Part shown: one piece after another, positions 46,889 to 58,739 of the stretch
Layout: each line of letters opens with the position of its first letter
Numbering within the stretch: position 1 is the stretch's first letter
Assembly (NCBI GenBank): GCA_010094045.1
Contig: ML986631.1
Coordinates: forward strand, 145,088-209,087
DNA length: 64,000 nucleotides
Origin: Lojkania enalia
Lineage: Eukaryota; Ascomycota; Dothideomycetes; Pleosporales
Direction of reading: 5' to 3'
Translations under genes and position numbers: made by a program
Notes under the pieces: model-generated
Database searches by the model: none
What the model saw: only the letters and a program-made list of their open reading frames with translations
Told to the model about the DNA's origin: nothing

Positions 46889-49806
46889 TTAAGAGATAAT
46901 GCATGACCATGACTTTCCAATAGGTAGACCTGTCGGTTCAACTTCTTCAACTTCAATTTCGCGAAGAGGGTAAAAATTCTTCATCAGCCCCCTATGTGCT
47001 TCGTCCATCGTATGAAATCCCTGCGCGAACTCGAACAACGTCCCAGCCAAGCAGGCAGAGTGGAGATCTAGCGGGTCAGCTTTTTGGAGGAGCCTTTTAT
47101 ATATTTCCATCAGTATGCACGTTTCTTCGAAAGTATTGCAGTTCATGAATCCGTAGTCTACTTGGACCGCTGGAACGGGTGGAAATTCCGCTGGGTTATC
47201 GATGACTAAGAATTGCTTTAAGGACCAAACAGAGGGATGCACGTGGGAAGATGAAGCATCCAAGAATTCCTTCAGATGGGGAAAGTCAGATCTGAAGCTC
47301 TTCAGCCCTTTCTGGTCCATGAGCTCGATGAGTGTTCCTGATTCGTATGACCGCCAGAACTCCGTAAAAGTTGCGCTTTCTTGTTGACGCAGATGTCTGG
47401 GTATGAATCGAAGCATATCACCAAAAGCTTTGTCACCTATAAGAAGCCGTTGGTAGAGCCCCCCAAGCTGATTTTCCTCCCTTTCATTTCGGCAGGTGCA
47501 AAAACCGAAGTCAAACCAGCCAGGTTGCGTAGGATTTGGATGTGCCCGGTGTAGAACGGTCGCCAGCATGAGGTAGCATTCCCTTTTGGCCTCTGGCTCC
47601 AGCTCTTGCGGTGATATTCTCCGGTCCTCTTTGTCTAGGTATTTTCGAGCTTCGTCGAAGAATTTGGCTGCGAAATTATCGGTTGCTTCTTTCTTAGTTG
47701 TTCGCCGCTCTAGGATGTGAGTGTGCTTCAAAAACCAAGGAAAATAACCTCCTCGATAGGCCTCCGGAATGCGATAATAGAACTCTTTTATATTGGCCAC
47801 CAATGTACCATCAACTTGCCACTGGTGTATTTCCTCCACCGTCACTTCGTCAGAAAGATAAAGCCCTTTGTATAGGCCAAGTAGCTTGCTGCGGTCCCCA
47901 AAAGAATTTAAATTATTGAATCCAAAGTCTTCTAGAACGTCATCTTCATCAGGTATCCGATCTTGTACAATAGATCGGCATAAATAATCAGCAGATGTGA
48001 GTGGGCGCTTAGCGCATTCGAACAGATGCATCCCGGATCTCTTATCTTCACAAGCCTGGCTACAATATGAGTCCTTGCCGCAAACGCTACATCGGCGTGA
48101 CGTCATTCTACTACAGCCAGAACACTCATCAACATAATTAGACTCTTTAGACAGTGCAGAAGAGTATGGGTACTCTGATAAACCTGGTGCTTCCCGAATG
48201 GCTTTGGTCGGCTGGGCTTCCTCAAGCTCTAATCTATTTGTGCCAATTAGTAGATGTTCCTTTACGTTGTGTTTTCTCTAGTCTTATCTGTAATTCTTAC
48301 CTCCTAAACCTTTCTGCGACACGGTCTTGCTCAGCTTTCAGTCGTACTCTCTCTAGCTCTAACCTTCTCTGCGAGCCTTCCTCTCGATAACCACTAGCAA
48401 TGCTGCTTCCACCTATGACAGACGTCTTTTCTAGACAATTCAGATCTCCCTTCGACAGAAGCTCCCTCCTAACCTTCTTCTGTAATTGGTTGATGGCCCC
48501 ATATATTTGTTTTGCTTTGCCATATCCAAGGTTGGAAATTTCGGGAACGGTCCATGGTTTAAAGAGCCGTCCATGAGAACCACGCATAGACAATTTTCCG
48601 TGGAATCGAAGTAGATGAAAACACATGAAGCATCCGAGCTTACTGCACCCAAGGTATGGTAATACATTATCGTTCAGGGTATCGTTGCAGCATAGAAAGA
48701 GTAGCATCTGTACCTCGGCATGAACGTTGAGCCTCTGTCGCTGCAACCTGGTAAATTCATTCATAGCCTTACTGAGTCCCCATTTCAAACCAATCACGTC
48801 TTGCACTGTTTTGGGGGTAAGGTCATGCCCGAGGATTTCGAAAGTCTGCTTCAAGCTAAGAGGTTGTTGGATTGCACGAACAGACAATGCGTCGCGTGAC
48901 ACTAGGACTATGGTAACTTTGTTGAAACTAGGAAGCTTTATTGCAATCTCACTGAACTTCTCGAATGCTACCCGTAGCCTAGCAAGAAGACATAATTGCA
49001 CCCATAGCTTCTTTGTCTTTTGTGTAGCATCTGAGGAATGGTTCAGCGCCATCTCCACGGACTTTGTCGTTCTCAGCCCATATGCAATTGTGACCAGCTG
49101 GCCAAATCTGTCGAGTGTGCTTTGGCCTAGCTGGGTTTCACGAAAGACCAACTCCTGTAGTGTTGATATACCATTAGGCAGCCAAGTACTGGTTAATCTC
49201 GAGTTGCTGCTATCCGCTATGCCGAGACTCTTGAAACTTGCTCTGAGACTAGGGATGTAGTCGCGTTCGATACGGTCTTGATGATAGGATAGCATTTTAC
49301 TCCAAAGATCTTCCCTCATAGCGTTCGTCTCTTTATATATAAATGTAAGTGAGGCTATGCCGGTGATTCAATGATTCCTAGCCGGAAGGATACATACCAT
49401 TCTTGGTAGATATATGACTGAGCATTCCGCTCAAATTATCATATACTTTCTCCTCCTGTTTCGCAAATCCTTCGTTGCGGGCTATCCAGAGCGTCACAGA
49501 GTCTTCGGCCTCTTTCATTGCAGTACACGCAACCGTCCTGCCGCCCTTCTTATTCGCGGCGAACTCGGCCAAGCAGTCTAGAAACTTTCTCTTCAGCCTG
49601 GCGTGTCCGGAATAAGAAATTTGATCAGGACGATCAGTGTCGATACTTGCAGCATCGCTGTCATCATCACTGTCGTCTTCGAGCACATCTTCAATTAGTG
49701 AGGCTGGCTCGGCCTGGCCACCGTTACGAAGGGAAAGTAGATTGGCCAGAGCATGAAAATGGGCGCTGTTGAGATCTGGTGAATTCCAACGGAAATGCTC
49801 ACTCAT
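46889..49806 (-). CDS. OTT_1508-like deaminase fused to a MYND zinc finger
   Basis: Three exons (49806-49398, 49330-48301, 48233-46889; two 67 bp introns) encode 927 residues. The second splice joins RFR-R to LELEEAQ and the reading continues into the zinc finger, so two frames that look separate form one gene. Residues about 200-400 form an OTT_1508-type member of the cytidine-deaminase-like superfamily: HAEVQM (His340-Glu342) and GCSKLGCFMC (Cys365, Cys370, Cys373) supply the zinc ligands and proton-shuttling Glu. Residues 517-553 form a textbook MYND finger (CxxC-x7-CxxC-x5-C-x3-C-x7-H-x3-C). The N-terminus is acidic (DDSDDDSD). The C-terminal 370 residues are unrecognised but well ordered in composition. 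The substrate is unknown. MYND fingers usually bind proline-rich peptides, which suggests targeting of the deaminase to a partner (inference). Confidence 0.82.
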
Positions 49807-51823
49807 GGCGTTGATTCTTTGGCAACTCAGCGCTGGTCATATGAGGATGTGGAAGTCGTGCAATAATCCTGAGCAGCACATAGTTTAGGCAGCAGCGAAA
49901 ATAGGCATGTGATCCTATATAAACTATCAATTGTTGTATTGGCTGGACTAATCGGCTGTGTAACAGAAGGCATATGCAGATACACGGAAGTGGAAGGTGG
50001 GGCAGCAGTCTACAAATCAATTATTTGCTGAGCCGTTAATTCTCGTCTCATATCACTCCACGCCCTCCAAATTAAGCTAGTGCCAACCAGGGAATTGGAT
50101 AAGGATCTCCGCTTTTCTTGTGGAGATCTTTCAGGCCTTCAGGGATGTGTCAAAACGGCTTAAACAATGTAATGTTCGTCGAGATATTGAGATCCGCATG
50201 TTAGGCGAGCTCTGAGGGGTTTAGACATTAGCTAAATTAGATCCAGATACTTAAGAGTCTTGTACAAGGATGTAGAGTACTCCCCCCCCATCAATTTCAC
50301 AATATTGACATGACGCTACAAAGATTGACGCTTAGTTGATTCCATGAGAATTCATCTTCTATTACTAAAGATATTCGTTCCCTTCAGAACTGCTCTGCTA
50401 CCCACTAGTTTTGTCACGATGCTAGATGGGAGAAGTGGCAGGCTAAAAGTGGTGTGAATTGAGGGGTATCGAGGGTCTATATATAGATAGGATATAGCTG
50501 ATGTAATAGCCGAATATCTAAAGTGACAGTTTTACAACTTGGTGGTAGAATCGGTTCACTATAGTTTCTCGCAATATCTGTCCGCCCGGCTTCCATATTC
50601 AATTCTTGATGAACCCTTAGACAAGACCCCGTATCCAGCATAGCAGACCAGAAACATACCATATCATCTTAGAAGAGTATTCCGATGAGTGGGTTTTCTC
50701 AAATCTCTTCACTTGGCAGATTGCTTGGGGGTAAAATTAGATGTTGTATCTACCGAGTCGAGACTACCATATCCGCTACGGTAGCTTAAGCTACCTTCTA
50801 ATTCTCCACGTTAGCAGACTTTGTTGCCTGGAATTCCTATGGATAAAGATGAAGAGTAATTATGAGGCAGGAAAGGGTCTCACACGGGATCATGTCGATA
50901 GCAACACGGATGCGATGCCGAGTTCCGTGATTGACACAATGAAATTATTCTAGATCCAGCATGTTTCCGTGTAGCGAAGGCCTAAGAATGTAGGAAGAAT
51001 GCTTATCTGCTCTAGTGCCTTGACGAGAGATTATGATACATATTCCAGAACAATATTTGCTGGGTTTCATTGGTTCCTGTAGCGTGCTAATTTGGCATCA
51101 GAGATTGCTTAACAGCATCAGCTTCTAGAATGAAAGAAGCTTTCGTTCTAGTACTTTTATTAAGATACACAGGAGCGAACTAAACGAAGGTTAAAGATGT
51201 TTAGTATTACCAATAATGCTGTTAAGGCTAATCGGATTAAAAATCATTACTCTAAGTTGATGGCGCTAGGTTATAAATAGGAACCAAGTTGTCAATATCC
51301 GTGAAAGAACTATTGTTCATGATTAATAAATAAAAATACCATCAATAGATAGTACACCCCGCCGCCTACAGTTGTTTGCAAAACCTGATTCACCTTTTGA
51401 ACATTCTCTTCTTCTTGTACCCCCTCGCACAAGGGGCCCCTTTGCTATCATCTTACCTAATCGCTCTTCCGTGGCGCTTAATACCTATGTTTGGCTAAAT
51501 TTTGTTACAAAATGCTGCCTCACAGAAGCTCCCTCCAGGAAGATACCTCGCTCTGCCGCATCCGCTCCGCCGCCATCCGTCCCGCTACCTCCCAACCAAG
51601 CACTCGCCTAACGTTAGTTACACCAGTTGAATAACCTTTCGCGACATCGCTATTTGCTCCAACATGTCATGCTTCTGAGATATACAAATTCATATCTCCA
51701 ACAAATTCCGCCATAGCATTGCCACTATCTTGTTGAGCACTCCCAACTGCAAGCCTCACTTCTTGTACACAAACGCAGCCTCGGGGACCCTCACGCTGGC
51801 AGTGATATCACCTCGCTCCCTAA
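49807..51823. other. 2 kb gene-free, AT-rich region
   Basis: There is no convincing gene. The region is AT-rich, with a C-run at about 50281-50288 and a perfect 16-bp palindrome at 50780-50795. The 79-codon plus frame at 51372-51611 lacks recognisable content. It probably includes the deaminase-MYND promoter at its left edge. Confidence 0.45.
50780..50795. repeat. Perfect 16-bp palindrome
   Basis: The sequence GGTAGCTTAAGCTACC reads the same on both strands. It could be a dimeric protein site or chance; nothing nearby explains it. Confidence 0.6.
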
Positions 51824-53828
51824 CTAGTCCCTAGCCACTAAATGACTTACTTCTTCATTTAAGGTACCTAGGAATAAGCCTTCCATGCGCCAACTATTAA
51901 GTGTGTCTTCTGGGTCCTTTGTGTATGGGTGATCTCGGCCAAGGATGTGCTTCCGTTTTCCAACGCATTTTTCTATTATCTTAATAGCTTTTTCCTCCTC
52001 ACCTCTACCCTTAAAAGTCAATGCAAGGTTATTTATGCTAGTTAGCGTGTCTGGATGGTCCACTCCAAGTTTGCTCTTGCGAGTCTCCATCACTTGCACC
52101 TCTAGCAACTCTGCCTCATCCCATCGCCCTTGATTCCTGTACGTCGATGCTAGATTGCCCATGCTGGTCAGTGTGTCTGGATGGTCCACTCCAAGTTTGC
52201 TCTTGCGGGCCTCCATTACTTGCACCCACAGCGACTCCGCCTCTTCCGATCGCTTACTCAGATTTGCATACCATGCCGCGTTAGACAGGAGAGAAATCCA
52301 AACGTCAAATGCACGTTTCTCTTTTAGCTTTAGTGTCAGTGCCGCTTTCACATGTGGAAGTAGCTCTTGGCATTTAGTCCAATTCTTGTAATCTTCCCTC
52401 GGAAATTCTCTATAAAGGTTTTTGATATACTGCCGCTGCCACTTCTCAAGTCTACCGTTCCTTTCTAGCCTCTCCCGTGTAGCCAACTATACTAACCTAT
52501 GAGTTGTAATCGCTGTCTTTGTGACTGAGATAAGGCAGAAATTCCTAAGGGTGTCTACGTCTTGAAAGAAGTTAGCTTCCTCGTAATTTCGATGGGCGGA
52601 AATCTTGCGAACTTCCGAGGGAACTAGTTGTTTAAAGCCCACTCTTGCATCTCGAGTTCGAAGTAAGTCATCTGATATCCCTTGCCGGTCAAAAAGGCTG
52701 ATAAGGGATAGTAAATTCGCTGCCGATGGTCTAGTCTGTTGTATGCAGTTGAAAGATCTTTGCAAGCAAACGATGATTGAGTTCTTAGCCTCTCGATCTC
52801 GACGAAGACCACCCCCTTTGTGGCTTAGAAGACCGATGCTCTTCTTACTATCGTTATCCCGGAACTCTTCGAGGTACTGCAGCACTGAACAGCGCGGTAT
52901 TCGTTGAGTAATATAGGCAGCCGCCTGAACAATAGCAAGCGGCATGAACTCAAGCGCTGTAGTGAGTTCAGTAGCACTGTCTTTATCATCTGGAATCCCT
53001 AGCTTCTTCTCCAGGAGAGCAAGCGCATCCTCCTTATTCATCGGCTCAACTACGATAAGATCACGCCATTCAACCAGCTTTAATGCTGCGCTTCTGCTCC
53101 GCGTTGTTATTAGAATGGATCTATGCTCGCACTGCGGAAGATACGACAGGAGCGGGCTGGGTCTCCGCTGTTGGAACCAGCCGCTTGCCTACCTCGACTA
53201 GTACTGCGAGCTTCGAGAAGAAAGCCGGCATCATCGACATTGTCAAGTATAATCACCCACTTTGTTCTCCTCTGGTCGAGTAGCCAGTCGTGGACCAGCT
53301 TGAATATGTCTGCCTTTGGATCTCTCCGTCCCGCAATCTTGGCCGCATCTGCGACGCCTCGACAACTCTGCTCAAACCGCGCTGCGTTGCTTGCGTAGAC
53401 CCAGAAGACCCACGTTTCTGGTGAACACTCTCGAGCCCGGTAGGCATATTCGATGGCGAGCTGCGACTTGCTATTAAATTGTCAGGCTATAACTATTAAC
53501 CATTAACCAACGCGTTCGTGCTTACCCCACACCGCCCAGACCGACGAGCGCCGTCCGAGAACCTGGTATACTACATTTCTGGTCGACTTGATCGAGTATT
53601 GTCCCTCGGGCGACAAAGTCCCGGTCGCGACTAAACGGTATAAAAATTGATGGGTTCGGTAGAGTTTCTAGTCTTTCTACAGTAGGGCAGGGTTGTCGTT
53701 AGTGCCGATCGCTTCGGAGCTCTTTGCAACTTACCAGGAGGGAGGTGGAACTCCGTGCTGACCGGCCCGTTGATAAGGCCAGCTTGAAAGCCGGAGTTGG
53801 CGTCATCATAAGATATCGAGATGGCCAT
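51824..53828 (-). pseudogene. NB-ARC/TPR (NLR-like) gene with one stop and one frameshift
   Basis: Exon 1 (53828-53735, MAISISYDDANSG...) and exon 2 (53676-53526) join across 58 and 55 bp introns to exon 3 from 53470. Splicing rebuilds the P-loop GLGGVGKSQLA. It continues through KWVIILDNVDDAGF (Walker B) to the RSILITTRSR region, then the NB-ARC helical parts (MPLAIVQAAAYITQR). The C-terminus is a kinesin-light-chain-type TPR array with repeats around LGVDHPDTLTS. Two lesions are visible. The frame shifts by one base near 53158, between LEARSTSRG and LLSYLPQCEHR. An in-frame TAG at about 52488 sits where Gln is expected, between THRLV and LATRERLERN. Fungal NLRs sense non-self and trigger death. 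As it stands the gene should give only a truncated protein. Confidence 0.75.
52030..52280 (-). repeat. 126-bp tandem TPR repeats
   Basis: Two TPR-coding units repeat with a 126-bp (42-codon) period. A 35-nt stretch beginning at 52047 recurs identically beginning at 52173. High identity between units is typical of NLR repeat arrays that expand and contract by recombination. Confidence 0.8.
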
Positions 53829-56400
53829 CACAGCAGTTAGCAGTCTAGATGACGGTTGTCGGCGACAGGTTGCGACAGGAGCTCAGCCTGGTGGTGGTGA
53901 AAGCACTCGCCATCAGCCTAGGCAAGGCTGAGGCTGAAGCTTCGATTCTCCATGCTTAAGGCCATCTTTCTAGTAAGCTGCCTGCCTCCGTCATTCACCC
54001 TACCCACCTCATCCAGCGAACCGGTGTCGTTCGCTGATGCCCTATTGACGGGGGAGTTGTTAGTCCACGCACGTTTTCGCTTCAGACCACACATCAGCCA
54101 CCCCCAAGCGTCTAGCCTTGGGACACTTTAAGTGGCCTCCGGTTATTTCTCTACCCAGCGCTCAACCATAGTAGCAGGACTATAATAGGGTTTCTCGGAG
54201 ATAGGGATTAGTAGGTGCGAGAAGCATGATAAGTTATGTTGGAGAGGATAGCGACGTAACAAAAGGTCATTCAAGGGGCATAGGCGATATTAGAGCGGAG
54301 GGCGGCGGATTATGAGTATAAAGCAAGGGCAGTATCTCACTGTATAAAGCTTCTGTCATGCAGTGTTTCGTAACAAGGCCTAGCCACATTTAGACGGATA
54401 AGTGCTAAGAAAGATTGATTTGGTAAGATGATAGGAAGGGAATGCTTGCACGACAGAGAATGAAAGAATAGTTGTGTGCAAAAAGTGAAGGAGGTTTTGC
54501 AATCTACTGTAACATCCCTCAACATGCTTAAATTCAACACTTCAATGTCTATGTTGCAACAGATTGGAGTAGAGCGGCAGAAAATAGCCTATTTTGGATA
54601 TTTTCCAGGTTTAGGGAGAGTAATTAATAGTATTCCCTGTTGACATGCCCTATTAGTTATGGATAAAGAGAAGTTAGATATGAAAGAGGACAACATAGCT
54701 AGAAGAAAAAATATAAAGTCGAATGAGGATTGGAATTCAGCGAACTAGATACTCAAGGGAAGCTTGGTACCTTACATTAACAGCAGCATAGTGTGCTTCA
54801 GTGACCCTACGTATTTCTTTTCCTCTATTAGTCTCTAGGGTCGGGTTGGCTTGGGGAGCAAAGTCTGTAAAAGTATCTACTACTTTTGTAACTACTATTA
54901 TAATAGCCTTGTGTGATACCTGTGCCCCTATTTGATGGATTGTTTAAGCCCTTTCCAGACATTGGATCACCATACTGCGTCGAGCCACGAACCGCGTTCC
55001 CTGCTAGATCCAGTTAATTTCTCGTTAAAAAGAGCAGTTATCTGTCGATATGTGCCTCTCAATCAAGAGCTTCCTTGTCGCTTTTTTAACGTGAACGAGC
55101 TCTCTGTATGATCCATACTTCGCTCTTACCTTTGGTACTTATATTGACTCTGGGATTGAGTTTCTTTCTGCTTTTCAGCCTCTAATTCTTTTCATGGCCT
55201 CAGCGCTTTCGACTAGAAACACTAGCAATATATTTCCTTTAGCGTAATCGTGGGAGGACTGGGAAAATTTTGTCATGCCGATCTGGTTCTGGTCTAAGAC
55301 TAATCCGAATGTTTCCCTCTACTTCAGTTCTCGACTAAGAAGGTCAGTAATGCCATGCCTTCGATGGAAGCATGTCGTCTAATGGTGACGCAGAATGGAA
55401 AATAAACTTAATATTATTCTTCTGGCTTAAAAAAAAGAAGATTTTCAGGAATAACTGGCGGACTAAGATTGGATCCAAAACTATACTGAGGGTCAATTTC
55501 GTGTTTTATCCCGGCGCAAGTTGCTTCCATCTCCTCAGGTTTGTTCTTTCACCTGTGAATACGAGAAGCGAACATTAGTACTACTACCATGTTGTTTGTT
55601 GTGACGGTGAGAATGATTGTGGGACGCTTCTTTGCGATTACTTCTCCGAAGCAAGATTTAATGATCACTCCATTGAATGGCCCTATAGCCATCTCCATTA
55701 ATAGAATCCGTATAATCTTACTAACAAAAAAACTTCTTGAGCTCGGGTCCGCGGGGAATGCGATGCAGCCTAGTGTAATCGGGATTGGGGCTTTCCTCAT
55801 TGGGAGTTGATTGTTGGTCTGCAGGAGCTGTAGATGCATGATCGTCTGTAGGCGATCCACTGAGGATAAGAGCTACCGCCGGAATTTCTCTATTGTTGAG
55901 AGATGTCGGAAAGATATCTTCCTTCTTAACCATGGAGTGGGTAAGGTGCTTGGGTTGGTGAAGCATTTCGTAATTTGAGGTGTTGCCTTCGGACTGGGCT
56001 TTGGGTCCTTCTCATGCCCTCCCATGCCCCCACTGTTTGCCGCTTCGACTTATATTCTAAGAAAACCTTGGTTGTTTGGTTTGGATGCACCGGTTGTAGT
56101 GTGTGGGCAATGTTTTAACCAAGTTCCAGGAGACCCCAACGTGCCGCTGCTTGTAGATTAGCTCCTAGAAGCGTAAAGCGTGAGAGACTAGTGAGAGTTC
56201 AACGGCCATAGTTTAACCTTGAAGTGGTAGATTAATTGGTGAGGCATTAGCATTAGCAGCTTACACTGCGTTTTAACCTTCACCATCTTCGGAGCCTTGA
56301 CGGTGACACCTACCCTTGTGGAGAGACTTCATGAGGTGGACCATCTATCACGCATTGTCGCTATCGTTTGAAAGCTTTTTGTCTTAAGAATAGATGGATT
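53829..56400. other. Gene-poor degenerate region
   Basis: 2.6 kb with no convincing gene. 54180-54800 is AT-rich. On the minus strand around 55549-55966 two frames contain protein-like text (MEMAIGPFNGVIIKS and ADQQSTPNEESPNPDY with a nearby HRIPRGPELKKFF) that may be a small relic, but I do not recognise it. Confidence 0.4.
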
Positions 56401-56439
56401 TGAGATGAAACTTGAAGGCTAACCACGTGTGGATGAATC

Positions 56440-58480
56440 AAATATGTTCTTCCCTAGCATAAAGGTGGTAATATCTCAAATTGGGGACGCACGTGCCACG
56501 GAGAAACAGTGGGCAAAGTCCTCATCCCATAAAGATATTCACGAACCTGCTCTAGAACTCAAAGTCTAAGTAGAAAGAAAAGTCAGGAAGTTGGAAAATG
56601 CGGTTCAAGATGCAGAGGGCCAACTTTTAGAATTCTTAAATCGAACCCACGCTATGTATCTTCAAGCAATGATGGGAGCTGGCATTACTAAACCCAACAA
56701 GAGAGCGCTTTTCCCCCGGATGAAGACGTGAAACCGGAAGGTTCGCATTTGACGTTAGATTTGGAAAATTCGTATTATGAGTGTCAGCGGATCAGATCTT
56801 CCTCCAGAATACTGCTCCTTTTACCCCCAGAGTCTCCGCCCCAGGTCGATGGTCCAACGCCAGAAACAGCCGGGCTGCATTCTAGCATTACAATTCATTA
56901 TGTTTCAAATTCAGTTTGCGAAATACAACCTGAAGATTCCCCGCCCGAGGCAAAAAAGGTACCAGAAGATCATTCTAATTATGAAGGTCGTGAAAGAAAT
57001 CTGGCGAGTGACAATGAGAAAGGAACGGCAGTGCTAAACGAAGCTTATGATAGCTCCAATGAATGCGAGCTGCAGGAAGAAGAAGAAGAAGAAGAAGAAG
57101 AAGAAGAAAAAGAAGAAGAAATAGGAGCACTTATGAATCATTTCAACACGTATTAAGAGCAACTCAGAGCCTATGTCGAGGAATAATCGGGGCGTGCCTC
57201 CAACACCTATTTTGAGAACGATTTTGGTTCAATATATTACACTAGGGGTCAAGCGGTTACTCAAAGTCTTTGCGAAGCTGAAAAGGCTATGGATGACGCA
57301 AACGTAAAGTATAAAGAAATGCGGCTCTCTAATGGAAAATATCAGAATTTAAACTTTATGTCACACGCTGGGGAAGTGACTGATGAAAAATACTAGTAAG
57401 AAAACATACCGATATGCAATCGAGAACACATCCTAGAATGGGTGAAAGGCGTGGTGACGGAAATAAAGCCTCTGCTTTCAGAGAGAAACTAGATATTTCC
57501 ATGGTTGATTGCGGTGATAGATAAGCATATTGTACTACTATCCAAATAAAAGAAGGAATATCAAGGTCCAGGCTGAAGGAAATGGGATTCTTGACCCAAT
57601 TCCTATCAAGAGGATGTACAAACTCAGACTAGAAGTGCCGTTACCACAAATCCAAATTTAGGCGACGACGATGAAGCTCTAAGTTCCTTTACCTCCCATC
57701 CTAGTGTCGTGTATCAGGGAGCATCAATTGCTGAGGCAAATATTGATGTATTGAAGGAGGGTAAGTGGCCTGCTTCGCTAGAAGCTGGCAATGGCGAGAC
57801 TATATAGGCCTGAAAAACGGACCAACTATAATAGGATAGTAGAAACATGTGACACCTAGGCCTACTATTAAAAGGTGAAAAAGTCCTGCTAAACTTTGGA
57901 GAAGGCCCGGCTATGGGGTGAGAGATTTTGGATATTGTCGTGCATTCAACTCCTGCAATGTATTTACTCTCAACTTAGAAGGATGCGTAACGGCATAGGT
58001 ATTCCAGTTGACGGATCCCCGATTGTGATGTATTAAGAATGCCGGAAGCACATATTTGATTCCGGCATAGTATTTCGATAGGGCCTAGAGAGAAAGTTCA
58101 TTCTTAGGAACGCAACGTCAGCTAAAACAGGCGGGTTAGGAACGCTGTGGTCCAATAACCGATCATAAATAGAGGCAGTTTCTGACCCGCTTGGCGTCAC
58201 ATTTAGGGGTGCTAATCCAATATCTATCATGAGAAGACGCTACGTGGGTTTGAGGGAATGTGGTTCCGTTAGTGCCTTCAGTTTTTACAAAAAGACATTC
58301 CCCACTTGGAAGCAAATAATACGGTCCATTTCCTACAGAATGAAGGCTCTTGAATCAGTCCTCGAGGATTTCAAAGTCTGGGGGGCAAAGTTCTCCCACA
58401 TCACTATGACAAATTGCAGTTCGAAAGTTACTAGCATAGAGAGAATATGGTAGGAATAAACCTTTGCGCCTGGGTTATGA
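56440..58480 (+). pseudogene. Possible decayed gene of unknown family
   Basis: The plus strand carries protein-like text broken by many stops: QDAEGQLLEFLNRTHAMYLQ, MMGAGITKPNKRALFPRM, an acidic 142-codon frame at 56728-57156 ending in poly-Glu, VKRLLKVFAKLKRLW, GILDPIPIKRMYKLRLEVPL, and at 58211-58451 a 75-codon frame (FSFYKKTFPTWKQIIRSISY). These suggest an old coiled-coil-rich gene. I do not recognise the family, and the assignment is weak; random A-rich sequence can give similar text. Confidence 0.25.
57078..57122 (+). repeat. GAA trinucleotide microsatellite
   Basis: An almost pure run of about 14 GAA units with one AAA interruption. It encodes poly-Glu in the frame at 56728-57156. Confidence 0.85.
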
Positions 58481-58681
58481 CACATTTGATTGACCTGGAG
58501 GGTAAAATTCGCTAGCAATCCCCAACCGCGGAGTCTCTATATGCCCACAATCTTCTGTTTGCAATATGCTATTGTGGTGAGAGGCGAATCTTGTCTCAGG
58601 GAGGGAGATGAGGAGCTGAACTGGTTGATTGAAGATGGCTAGCGGGCCATATTTATGTACATGAAAAAGGGGTATATCAGC

Positions 58682-58735
58682 TGATATCCAGCGTGATATC
58701 CGGCGTGGTATCGACCGTGATATCGTACGTCGATA
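58682..58735. repeat. 12-bp-period tandem repeat with GATATC cores
   Basis: Four 12-bp units follow one another (tgatatccagcg, tgatatccggcg, tggtatcgaccg, tgatatcgtacg), with a related half unit (tatatcagc) before and tcgatatctga after. The core GATATC is palindromic. Nothing coding covers it. Confidence 0.75.
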
Positions 58736-58739
58736 TCTG

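Noticed and set aside
46889..48106. MYND part as a separate gene starting at ATG 48106
   Set aside because: The frame extends upstream of this ATG through the first two MYND cysteines (ECSGC) and joins the deaminase exon by a clean intron; starting at 48106 would cut the zinc finger in half.
58682..58735. CRISPR-like array
   Set aside because: Units are 12 bp, directly adjacent, without spacers, and the genome is fungal.
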